In this document: piece after piece, positions 7,798 to 15,469 of the stretch
Numbering within the stretch: position 1 is the stretch's first letter
Layout of the letters: every line of letters starts with the position of its first letter
From: Tritrichomonas foetus
Lineage: Eukaryota; Parabasalia; Tritrichomonadida; Tritrichomonadidae
NCBI GenBank assembly: GCA_001839685.1
Contig: MLAK01000671.1
Location: forward strand, 15,284 to 36,595
Reading direction: 5' to 3'
Length of the DNA stretch: 21,312 nt
Position numbers and translations under genes: made by a program
The notes under the pieces: generated by a model
The model's input: the letters and a program-made list of their open reading frames with translations, nothing else
Told to the model about the DNA's origin: nothing
The model's database searches: none

Positions 7798-9066
7798 ATG
7801 GGTGTTCAAAATCTTTTACCTCTTCTTTCGGCAGTATCAAAACGAGTTTCACTAACTGAGTTCCAAGGTAAGCGAATGGCAATTGATGGCTTTGTTTGGC
7901 TCCATCGAGCATCATTTCGATGTGCCAAAGACCTCGTCAATAACCCGGGGACTGACAAATTCCTTCCATACGTTATGAATCTTATTCAAAAAATCATTTC
8001 CTACGGAATTACCCCAGTCGTTGTATTTGATGGCCAACAATTACCTCAAAAGAAACATACAAACCAAAAGCGTCATATCGAAAGGGCAGAAGCTCGAAGT
8101 AAAGCAATAGAATTAGAATCAATGGGAATGAGCGATCAAGCATATTCGTTTTATCAAAAAGCAGTCGAAATCACATCAGCGACGGTTTTCACATGGGTTC
8201 AAAAACTTCGAGAAAACAACATAGAATACATTGTGGCGCCATACGAAGCAGATGCGGAATTAGCATATTTGTGTCGAACATCATATGTTGATTGTGTTTT
8301 AACTGAGGACAGTGACCTTCTTGCTTATCAAACACCAGTCACTTTATTTAAATTTGATGCTGCCAGTATGACAGTTGTTATGATTTGTTATGACGATGTT
8401 TTATCACACTTAGGATTAACTACTGACCAATTTATTGGCTTTTGCTGTTACACAGGATGTGACTACATTGATCATATCAGCAAACTGGGCATCCAAACAG
8501 CATTGAAATTAATGCGGAAATATGAAGATCCCTTTGAAATTCTTGCAACATTAAAAGAAGGAGATAAATATGAAATACCAGAAAATTTCGAAGAGCAGCT
8601 GAAAAAAGCAATCATTACATATCATTGTCAAAGAGTTTTCGATCCACGCACGAAAACATTACAGACACTTTCTCCAATAGATTCTCCTCAGGACTTCATA
8701 GGTCCAGATATGTCAAGTGAAATGTTACTTCAAATTGTGACATGTGAAATTGATACTCGTACTTATGCCAAACTTCGCCCAGATCCACCAACTGGACCAG
8801 TTTCGCCATACTTTAAAAAAAGGTCCACGCCAAATAAAGCAGCATTACAATCAAATATAGGAAGTGGTGCTGGACAGAGTCAAAATTTAGCTTTAGCAAT
8901 GAGGTTGTCGAAGAAAATCCAAGAGAAGGAAAATGTAAGAGAAGAAAAAAAGTCCTCGTCGAGGTTCTTTGAGGCATACAAATCGATTGAAGCAGATGAG
9001 AAGCAGAGTGGAATTCACAGGAGTGGAGTTCGATCTTATTTGCACCTTCACAACGTGGAAACTTAG
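7798..9066 (+). CDS. EXO1: EXO1-type 5'-3' exonuclease/flap endonuclease (Rad2/XPG family)
   Basis: A structure-specific nuclease expected to act in the nucleus in mismatch repair and double-strand-break end resection. The 422 residues hold an intact catalytic core. The N-terminal nuclease block begins M-G-V-Q-N-L-L. The metal-binding acids of the family are all present: D30 (A-I-D-G), D78 (V-F-D-G), E150 and D152 (P-Y-E-A-D-A), D171 and D173 (T-E-D-S-D-L), and D222 (G-C-D-Y). A helix-hairpin element follows (L-G-I-Q-T-A-L-K-L-M, about 229-240). EXO1, not FEN1, is favoured by W-L-H at 34-36, by V-A-P-Y-E-A-D, and by the V-F-D-P segment after the hairpin (FDPRTKTLQTL), which parallels human EXO1. 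The tail after about 330 is short: the protein is roughly half the length of human EXO1. It contains S-P-Y-F-K-K-R (336-342) and S-S-S-R-F-F (386-391), the latter resembling the MLH1-interacting box. The ATG at 7798 follows a good initiator-like motif. Confidence 0.93.
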   Translation: MGVQNLLPLLSAVSKRVSLTEFQGKRMAIDGFVWLHRASFRCAKDLVNNPGTDKFLPYVMNLIQKIISYGITPVVVFDGQQLPQKKHTNQKRHIERAEARSKAIELESMGMSDQAYSFYQKAVEITSATVFTWVQKLRENNIEYIVAPYEADAELAYLCRTSYVDCVLTEDSDLLAYQTPVTLFKFDAASMTVVMICYDDVLSHLGLTTDQFIGFCCYTGCDYIDHISKLGIQTALKLMRKYEDPFEILATLKEGDKYEIPENFEEQLKKAIITYHCQRVFDPRTKTLQTLSPIDSPQDFIGPDMSSEMLLQIVTCEIDTRTYAKLRPDPPTGPVSPYFKKRSTPNKAALQSNIGSGAGQSQNLALAMRLSKKIQEKENVREEKKSSSRFFEAYKSIEADEKQSGIHRSGVRSYLHLHNVET

Positions 9067-9380
9067 GATTTGTTTTTGTAAACTAGATAGAATTCTATAT
9101 CGTCTGATCTTGTTTCTCCAATATAAGAAAATCCCTTCAGAATGATTACCATATAGAGCGATTTTATTCATTTCAACAATTATCATAATTGTATTCATAC
9201 AAGCTTACATTCATATACGCTTAAGCTTATTTTCATACACTGTCAAGCTTTTCTCACCTTCAAAATTTTTCCTCAAAAATATCTAAGCGATAATAGATCA
9301 ATACATTAGCTAAATTAAAGAAATTATGATAAGAATTAGTAAAAAAGTGTCTCTGAAGACAATGACAAACTTTTTTTTCT
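9067..9380. other. Convergent spacer with three AAGCTT sites at 22-bp spacing
   Basis: A 314-bp spacer between the 3' ends of EXO1 (plus) and the CCDC47-like gene (minus). It must contain both polyadenylation regions. AAGCTT occurs at 9201, 9223 and 9245, exactly 22 bp apart, each preceded by TTCATA at variable distance, which suggests a decayed tandem repeat. A frame open on the minus strand (8893-9198) overlaps EXO1 and is judged a shadow. Confidence 0.5.
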
Positions 9381-10397
9381 TTACTCTTTCTTACTTTTTC
9401 CTACGTTTTTCTTCGATTGGTGCTTCATTTTGGCTTCAGCCATCGAACTCGCCATCATTTGTGGGTCAACTTTGACATCTTTTGCCACATTTAAAGCCCT
9501 TACACGAATGTTATTCTGATAAGCTTCTTCGTCCAATTCTAAAGTGACAAAAGCGTCTGCCATTTTCACTACAAAATCTATTGTTTCATCATCAACAATG
9601 TTTTCTATATCTTCAACATCGAAGCTGAACCTTGCAACGAATCTTCCAGCTACACGAGTTTCAAATCTATTCATATCATTCATATCTATTTGTTTTATAA
9701 CGTTAGAATGCCTCTTTCCATATTCACGAACATAATCATTAAACTTTTCTGAGGATTTTCCAAAATCAGTGAAAACCGAAAGCCCTAATTCGGGAATTTG
9801 TGTTTCTTTTAAATTATATGGCTTATATTCACGAAGGAGTGACTTTCCAAGTGAATATATAGCAGTACTTTGCATTAATGGTTCACAAATAAATTCAAAA
9901 GTGATTTTGGTTTTATTTCCAAAAATTTTATCCCACAAATAACCCAAAATGTCGAGCCTCTTTGAGAAGCAGATTGTAACAAATCCACCTTTGTAGCCTG
10001 ATCGGCCCGTCAGATATAATAAAAATTCGTGTTTTGATACGCCTTTAAACGAGTCTGGAACAATCAAAAAGTATCGTCTCATTGATTCAGCAAACTTTTC
10101 TCCAATCGTAGCGATTTTTTTCGAGATATAATTCTTTCCGGCATTATAAATGATAATACAAGCTACTGCAATTACGCCAACAACAACTTCCCTATAACCA
10201 ACTATGTCCATTAATGGAATTTGTATTTCGGGAGTTGGCTTTGGCTTGGATGATAATGCTTCTTCGTTATCTATATTATCGTCTGTATATCCGCTCGAAA
10301 TGTCGATTTTCTTCTGCCCCGTAAAATATGAATCGTCATATGGGAGATCTCCTCCTTCACAGCGAATGAAGGAGAAGAGTAAAAACGTGAAATACAT
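9381..10397 (-). CDS. CCDC47/PAT10-like ER membrane protein (DUF1682)
   Basis: A 338-residue protein with an N-terminal hydrophobic signal-like segment (about 1-12), a short acidic luminal-type region (about 15-60), one strong transmembrane helix (about 69-86), a folded region, and a Lys-rich C-terminal tail. This order is that of CCDC47, a subunit of the PAT chaperone complex that helps multipass membrane proteins fold in the ER. Local matches to the human protein as I remember it are the T-G-R-S-G-Y-K-G-G block followed by F-S-K-R-L-D-I-L (about 130-150) and the late D-E-E-A-Y-Q-N-N-I-R-V-R-A-L-N-V block before the basic tail. The human protein is about 480 residues; this one is shorter in both the acidic luminal part and the basic coiled-coil tail. 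The domain order is clear and the family assignment fairly firm; the function is by analogy. On the minus strand TCATTAT lies about 40 bases before the ATG, a possible initiator. Confidence 0.72.
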   Translation of the reverse strand: MYFTFLLFSFIRCEGGDLPYDDSYFTGQKKIDISSGYTDDNIDNEEALSSKPKPTPEIQIPLMDIVGYREVVVGVIAVACIIIYNAGKNYISKKIATIGEKFAESMRRYFLIVPDSFKGVSKHEFLLYLTGRSGYKGGFVTICFSKRLDILGYLWDKIFGNKTKITFEFICEPLMQSTAIYSLGKSLLREYKPYNLKETQIPELGLSVFTDFGKSSEKFNDYVREYGKRHSNVIKQIDMNDMNRFETRVAGRFVARFSFDVEDIENIVDDETIDFVVKMADAFVTLELDEEAYQNNIRVRALNVAKDVKVDPQMMASSMAEAKMKHQSKKNVGKSKKE

Positions 10398-11403
10398 AAT
10401 ATAAAGATTTTCTTGGGGCTTCTTTTTCTGTGGATAATGATCTAAAATTGAGAAGAAAGGTCAATTTAATTTCATTTTAAAACTCAAATTTTCGCCTTTC
10501 ATGACAATTTTCACCTTGTCAGAGAGACAATTCTAAAAAGAATCTGACATTTCCGACCAAATATAGATAGTGCCTAACTTTTTCATAAGTTTCAAACATG
10601 ACATTTTGATTCACTTCAACTTTGTCGACGAAACTGAAAGACGAAGTTTTAGCCTCTCAACTGATTTAAAATGAAAAAGAGCGATTTATATGGCAAACAA
10701 ACACAATTTTGCAAACTTTAATGATGTTACTTAAGTATTAATGCTTTATATATCACTAAAGGTGAAATTATTCAAATTCTCGACTCATTTTAAAATAGAT
10801 TGTTATCAAACTAAACAAACATGTATATAATGTGCGCAAATATGCATTTATCTACAATAATATGTGACGTGATCGAATATTATGATGAAAAATAAAGATA
10901 AATCATCTCATTGAAGAAATCTTTGATGAATATCAAATAGCTCAGAAATTGCATTACTTTAATATCATTAATCCTTATAATAACTTACAACTGCACAATT
11001 TCTAAAAAAAACAATTTTGGAATCATTCTAATAACACTTCATAATTAAAATGCAACCAGTTCTACCATAACCATTTAATGTTAAATGAAAAGTCAAATTA
11101 AAGAAAAATGTTCAAGGTAAAACTTGTTGCACTTTCTCGACAATATCACTTTAATGTGAAAATTAAATACTCCTGATTATGAGGCAAATTAAAGTAAATC
11201 AATATTCTAAAAATTAGAATTTTTTAATAATATATCCGGCGTTTATTTATGTTTTCCTTTTTTCATTTGGTGAAAATGTTTCAAACAGAATTAATCTATC
11301 TATAAAAATGAAATAAATGATTATTCAAAAAAGAGATACATTTGTGTCAACTTTTCCTTTCTACAAAATTTCGAATTTCATACATTGAAAAATCAAAAAA
11401 AGT
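10398..11403. other. 1-kb AT-rich spacer, no gene recognised
   Basis: The longest gap in the window, between two minus-strand genes, so it should hold the upstream region of the CCDC47-like gene and the 3' end of the UBL-UBA gene. I found no substantial open frame, tRNA, snRNA box, intron signal or mobile-element remnant. One possible bulged hairpin lies at 10517-10549: TGTCAG pairs with CTGACA, and inside it ATTCT pairs with AGAAT around an AAAA loop, with a 7-base bulge on the left side. It could be an RNA structure or chance. Confidence 0.45.
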
Positions 11404-12273
11404 TCAAAAAATTCCTTCGTCTTGGTTGCCTCGAGTTTCATCGATTGATTTTTGAAGGAATTGCATTGTTTTTTCTTCATCACCAAGCATAAACAATAAG
11501 GGAGTAACCAAATTTTTATCGAAACCAAGTGCAACAAGTTTATCTACACTTGCTTGTTGTTCTTCAGTCATATTTTCTTCATAACATTCTTTCATTTCCA
11601 TGATTTCATCTATATCTTCAGTTATTTCTTCTTCATATTCACCATCAGATCGATCGCCATTATCTTCAGGCTGTTGTTCTTCTTCGGGGTGGGACCTTGG
11701 ATCGAATAAATGAAGTCTACGGTTTCGAGGATTTCGTAAACCATTCAAATTTCCATTTGATGCACCCATATTATTTTGTGCTTCTTGTATTTGATTCGCT
11801 CTTAGCTCGAAGTTTTCAAGATTCTGGATCGCTGAAAAGACAGACGGAAATGATGCTGCTTGTTCCATTTGTTCCTCAACTAATGATGTGACTGCATGGC
11901 CAGCATGATGATAGTATTTCGGGCCTTCGATCGGCGGGAAAAATGATGGATTTGGATTAAGGATACCAACATCAACCGGAAGTTCGAAATCGGCTCGGGG
12001 AAAAGCGCGATCTGGATATACTCCTTTATTCATTAAAGCGATGGTGAGTGTCTGACACTTTTCGTCATCTGTGTCGGGACTGCATAACTTTGTTGTCCGT
12101 GTGATTAGCTTCTTCTTATGGTAAAACGATAGATCCATGAAATTACGAATGTTGAATCGATGTTGAAGAACAGCTTTGATCATATCGATAGTAATGGGAT
12201 TATCTGGGCCAACGTCATAATTGAATGAGAATTTTTCTCCATCTGGCTTAACCAGATCAATGGAAATCTCCAT
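11404..12273 (-). CDS. UBL-UBA protein, Rad23-like ubiquitin shuttle candidate
   Basis: A 289-residue protein. The start is placed at the ATG at 12271-12273; the frame is open 36 bases further up, but only from a TTG. Residues 1-80 look like a ubiquitin-like fold: an M-E-I-S-I-D-L-V strand, a G-E-K-F-S-F-N-Y hairpin, a helix with I-K-A-V-L-Q, and a final strand T-L-T-I-A-L. Residues about 125-165 hold a helical segment. Residues about 185-235 are very acidic. Residues about 238-278 form a UBA domain, with E-E-Q-Q-A-S-V-D-K-L-V-A-L-G-F-D-K-N-L closely resembling Rad23 UBA domains, including the L-G-F loop (249-251) that contacts ubiquitin. Rad23-type proteins bring ubiquitylated substrates to the proteasome and assist XPC in excision repair. 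The UBA call is strong, the UBL moderate, and Rad23 orthology uncertain because the second UBA and a clear XPC-binding domain were not seen. On the minus strand TCATAATATGG places an initiator-like TCATA directly before the ATG. Confidence 0.75.
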   Translation of the reverse strand: MEISIDLVKPDGEKFSFNYDVGPDNPITIDMIKAVLQHRFNIRNFMDLSFYHKKKLITRTTKLCSPDTDDEKCQTLTIALMNKGVYPDRAFPRADFELPVDVGILNPNPSFFPPIEGPKYYHHAGHAVTSLVEEQMEQAASFPSVFSAIQNLENFELRANQIQEAQNNMGASNGNLNGLRNPRNRRLHLFDPRSHPEEEQQPEDNGDRSDGEYEEEITEDIDEIMEMKECYEENMTEEQQASVDKLVALGFDKNLVTPLLFMLGDEEKTMQFLQKSIDETRGNQDEGIF

Positions 12274-12345
12274 ATTATGATATGTGATATGAAATTTTGT
12301 TGATGCCAAATGTTAAATTTCTCTACCTGAAAACTTTTTCCGCAT

Positions 12346-12381
12346 TTATATGGTCTTTTTACAAAATTCTTGACCATATAA
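12346..12381. promoter_or_regulatory. Perfect 10-bp inverted repeat between divergent genes
   Basis: Arms TTATATGGTC (12346-12355) and GACCATATAA (12372-12381) are exact reverse complements separated by 16 bases. The element sits between the starts of the UBL-UBA gene (12273, minus) and the small plus-strand gene (12395 or 12431). The right arm extended by one base is the same 11-mer, on the other strand, as 811-821. It is a candidate bidirectional regulatory site; a cruciform or hairpin is the alternative. Confidence 0.45.
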
Positions 12382-12394
12382 GCACAGGAAAAGT

Positions 12395-12724
12395 ATGTGC
12401 ATAGAACTTTTTGAGTTGATATTTAGTCAAATGAGTCAGCAAGTAATTACCATAAATTACACAGAAGAACAAGTATCAAAGATCGCATGTCTTCTTGAGA
12501 AGATACCATATAAAACCAGGCTGAATGGGCAACTTTTGCCGAACAATGGAAAGCCAATAAATTTAATTTCTAAATCTCAAGAATCTCAATTGAAAAGCGA
12601 CTCAAAAAATGAACAAACAATAAATCAAATACAAAATCAAACAACTCCAACAACAGAAACTCAAAAACCTGCAAAAACCAATGATGTGAGTAATTTGGAT
12701 AGTTGGCTTGATTCTTTAATTTAA
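12395..12724 (+). CDS. Small hypothetical protein with a Trp-containing acidic C-terminus
   Basis: Function not recognised. The longest ATG frame is 109 residues; a second in-frame ATG at 12431 gives 97 residues starting M-S-Q-Q-V-I-T and is perhaps the likelier start, because the extra residues are hydrophobic and unrelated in character. Neither start has a clean initiator motif. The N-terminal half (T-E-E-Q-V-S-K-I-A-C-L-L-E-K-I-P) could be one or two helices. The middle is low-complexity and rich in Q, N, S, T and K. The last residues, L-D-S-W-L-D-S-L-I, are an amphipathic helix of the kind used as a short docking motif. The gene faces the UBL-UBA gene across a perfect inverted repeat and ends 146 bp before the 3' end of the LRR gene. 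A real gene is likely because of its promoter position and its structured ends. Confidence 0.55.
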   Translation: MCIELFELIFSQMSQQVITINYTEEQVSKIACLLEKIPYKTRLNGQLLPNNGKPINLISKSQESQLKSDSKNEQTINQIQNQTTPTTETQKPAKTNDVSNLDSWLDSLI

Positions 12725-12870
12725 TTGCCATTGTGAAACCTGTATATGTAAAAATAAAATTAAATGATAAAATCACAAAAAATAAATAATAATAAAAAGT
12801 GTAAAATCGCATCTATTTTTATATATACATATATATAAAATTCTGTTCTAGAATAACAATCAAACATTTC

Positions 12871-14790
12871 TTACATTTCTGAAGGGTTGTAAACTTTTCT
12901 TGAGGCCCTCTTTTGGTAAATTTGATCAAGTCTTTTTGCATCACTTTTACTAATTTCATCATCAGTAATCCACACAAATTTTGATTTTTCACTAATAGCA
13001 TTATAGAGTTTAACATTATATCTTTTAACTCTTTTTCCTTTTGAGTATTCATTTCCATTGACTACATTAATTACATCTTTCACTGATTGACCTGGACAGA
13101 GACCTCCATAGATTCTATTCGATCTTTGTGATTTAGGATATGGTGGATCAACAATTCCCCTAAAAGTACGCCATCCTGGCATTAATTTTGATTCGTCATA
13201 TTGAATTGGTTGGACGAAAGGAGATTTATATTCTGTTTCACGAACGTAAATATTTTGAGACGAATCCTGAAAGTTGATAGATCGTCTAGGAGCCTCTGGT
13301 TTATGAAATCTTCTAGCTGATGATCTTCTATTTGATGGACCATTTCGTGCAGATGATGGAGGTTGAGGTGCAAATGATTGAGTAATGGCAGTTTCATCAG
13401 CTTCATAGAGATCAGTAGCAGTAACAAAAGTGTCTTTTTGTTTCTTCTGAAGAAAATTAGCGATATATTTGGAATCTTTCTTTATAGCTTCTCTCCAAAG
13501 TCCTCGACTATCCCAAAAAACTGATGAAATTGGAATTTGAACAATTACATCAGAAATTCTTATAAAAATTCTACCATTTTTCACATATTTAATAATCGAT
13601 TTCACCCAATCACCAGAAATAGGATGTGTAAATTCAATTTTATCGTTTTTAACAGGAGTGATTCGACTTTGATGATATAAAGGAGCAATCATTTCTGTAT
13701 ACACAGAATCCATGGAAGAATCAAGTTGTGTGAATCCACAAATTTTTCGATACTTAAAATAAGTACGAAGATCATCGGAAGATGATTCTGTTGGTTCTTC
13801 ATCTGTTTCAACAATTGCACGTGCTATAAATGCAGATAATACTAATCTTGGTGTTGATCCAATTAAAGGAATTTTACCAGTATTGAGAAAATGATCTACA
13901 TTTAATGTTTTCCATATTTTGGCTTCAGTTTTTCGATATGACGTTATTCTTAATGATATCATATATAACACAAGGATTAATTTCCAATGCTCCATCTTCA
14001 AAACATCTTCTTGAATCTTAAAATAATAAGCTCGAGATAAATAACGAGAAAGTAAGTTAATTTGCTCACCAATCCAAACATGAGCTAAAATTCCCAAAGC
14101 TACACCAAAATAATCATTAAACTCACCTTTGGGTAAATCAAATTGAAAACTGGTAAGCAAATACTGTATTTTGTGGATTTGTGGGAAAACATCAATCTTT
14201 AAAGCAGTTGTTCCTAAGGGTGGTGTAAATTTAACTCCATATCCTTGTTCTATTTCATGATCATACATATAATTTTTTCCTGCTTGTGCAGAACTGGTAT
14301 GAATTGCTTGTAGGATTTTATGACGACGACCAGCTAAAATTGATTTCCCAAATTCAAGGGTTTCTTTATATTTTGAATAAAGCTTTCTTTCATTATCAGT
14401 TATGAATTGTCCATTAATTATCCATGCATGCTCCATTATTGTTGGTATTAAAAATTTATCTTTACTTGCAATTTCATCGAAATTGTTATTATTTAGTTTT
14501 AAATTTATGATTACAGATTTCCGAATGTCAAATAAATCATCGATTTCTAATAAATTGTTAGAAATGTCAAGATATCCTATACATCTAAAACACTTTAGAA
14601 AATCTAATGTTTCTAATTGATTGTAACTTAGATTTATCGAAAATAAATGAACCTTAAAATAAAAAAAATCTGGTTTGATCGAAGAAATTTTGTTGAATGA
14701 TACATCAAGATATTCTGTGTCGTTTGGTACATCTGATAGAACAAGCTCTTTAATATCTTTGTCAATATACTCAACTCGTTTTTGATTCAT
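12871..14790 (-). CDS. Leucine-rich-repeat protein with a long unknown C-terminal region
   Basis: A 639-residue protein. Residues about 10-110 carry four SDS22-like leucine-rich repeats, each with an N in the consensus place: Y-L-D-V-S-F-N-K-I, S-I-N-L-S-Y-N-Q-L, Y-L-D-I-S-N-N-L-L and N-L-K-L-N-N-N-N-F. The following H-A-W-I-I-N-G-Q-F-I-T-D-N-E-R (about 119-135) resembles the cap after SDS22-type repeats, where a 'DG..VT..ER' pattern is common. Residues about 180-360 are mostly helical and not recognised. Residues about 475-525 are low-complexity and rich in P, S, R and A. The last 110 residues are basic with a few conserved-looking aromatic blocks (P-G-W-R-T-F-R-G). SDS22-type repeats often bind phosphatases or axonemal proteins, but no partner can be inferred here. 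Divergent from the giant ATPase gene at 15470. On the minus strand AACGATA lies 39 bases before the ATG. Confidence 0.8.
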   Translation of the reverse strand: MNQKRVEYIDKDIKELVLSDVPNDTEYLDVSFNKISSIKPDFFYFKVHLFSINLSYNQLETLDFLKCFRCIGYLDISNNLLEIDDLFDIRKSVIINLKLNNNNFDEIASKDKFLIPTIMEHAWIINGQFITDNERKLYSKYKETLEFGKSILAGRRHKILQAIHTSSAQAGKNYMYDHEIEQGYGVKFTPPLGTTALKIDVFPQIHKIQYLLTSFQFDLPKGEFNDYFGVALGILAHVWIGEQINLLSRYLSRAYYFKIQEDVLKMEHWKLILVLYMISLRITSYRKTEAKIWKTLNVDHFLNTGKIPLIGSTPRLVLSAFIARAIVETDEEPTESSSDDLRTYFKYRKICGFTQLDSSMDSVYTEMIAPLYHQSRITPVKNDKIEFTHPISGDWVKSIIKYVKNGRIFIRISDVIVQIPISSVFWDSRGLWREAIKKDSKYIANFLQKKQKDTFVTATDLYEADETAITQSFAPQPPSSARNGPSNRRSSARRFHKPEAPRRSINFQDSSQNIYVRETEYKSPFVQPIQYDESKLMPGWRTFRGIVDPPYPKSQRSNRIYGGLCPGQSVKDVINVVNGNEYSKGKRVKRYNVKLYNAISEKSKFVWITDDEISKSDAKRLDQIYQKRASRKVYNPSEM

Positions 14791-14972
14791 TTTTATTTAA
14801 CGTACACGAAATCCTTTCAATTTTCTGCTATCGTTTTTCTCTCTCAACATTTGTTCTTTCGTCCACTCGAAATGTGATTGCATTTTTCTTCCATGTAAAG
14901 CTTAAGATATCCCCAGTGAGACTTAAATCACATTTTTGTGTTTCAGAATTAGATTGTTAAGATTCATATATA

Positions 14973-14990
14973 AATTCAACTTGTTGAATT
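14973..14990. promoter_or_regulatory. 18-bp palindrome AATTCAAC-TT-GTTGAATT
   Basis: Perfect 8-bp arms around a 2-bp centre, in the spacer shared by two divergent genes. Candidate dimeric binding site; function inferred only. Confidence 0.35.
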
Positions 14991-15453
14991 CTGTTTATTT
15001 CTTAAATTAATATTGAATGTATCTAGTAGGTGCATAATCCTACATTATAAGCCAAACATTTCGTTTTATTGAATAAAGAAACACATTATTGTTAAAATTA
15101 TCATTTTATATGTAAATTTTCATGTTTTGTAAAAAAACATGTAATAATGCGACTAAATAGTATCTGTTAACTCAAAATTATTTAGTACAATGTTATACTT
15201 GCCAATCAGAATTAATTTGCCATGCCATTTTTTTTTTTTCGACAATTTCCTGTTAGAATCAACGAGGTCACATGTAAGGTCAAATTATGAAAAGTGTTCA
15301 ATTTAATTATGGTTGGACTTTACGTTGTAGAGTTTTCAATGGCATTCTTTATCAAAATTCCATGCCATATTTTTATTCTTCTGAAATTTAAAATTAATTT
15401 GTAGCCAATTGAATCTGATTCTGAACTCTCAATCTCTTTTAGACCACATCAAT

Positions 15454-15460
15454 TCATTTT
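15454..15460 (+). promoter_or_regulatory. Initiator-like TCATTTT upstream of the ATPase gene
   Basis: The A of TCATTTT (15456) is 14 bases before the ATG at 15470, the standard distance for the trichomonad initiator. It supports the ATG over the GTG immediately before it as start. Confidence 0.6.
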
Positions 15461-15469
15461 GCTTTAGTG

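Larger units (their letters stand above)
14791..15469. other. Divergent spacer between the LRR and ATPase genes
   Basis: A 679-bp AT-rich spacer. It contains AACGATA on the minus strand (14829-14835), a 18-bp palindrome (14973-14990), an 8-bp-stem hairpin CATGTTTT/AAAACATG (15121-15141), a run of 12 T's ending about 15239, two AGGTCA half-sites in direct repeat near 15265-15282, and the initiator-like TCATTTT of the plus-strand gene. No gene or RNA was seen. Confidence 0.5.

Noticed and set aside
10398..11403. tRNA or small nuclear RNA gene in the 1-kb spacer
   Set aside because: No cloverleaf, TTCGA T-loop, ACAGAGA box or box C/D pair could be assembled.
15121..15141. Hairpin CATGTTTT/AAAACATG as a bacterial-type terminator
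   Set aside because: It lies in a divergent upstream spacer of a eukaryotic genome, is all but GC-free, and follows no gene end.
15265..15282. Two AGGTCA half-sites as a nuclear-receptor element
   Set aside because: Nuclear receptors are animal proteins, and such short matches are expected by chance. Noted only as a direct repeat.
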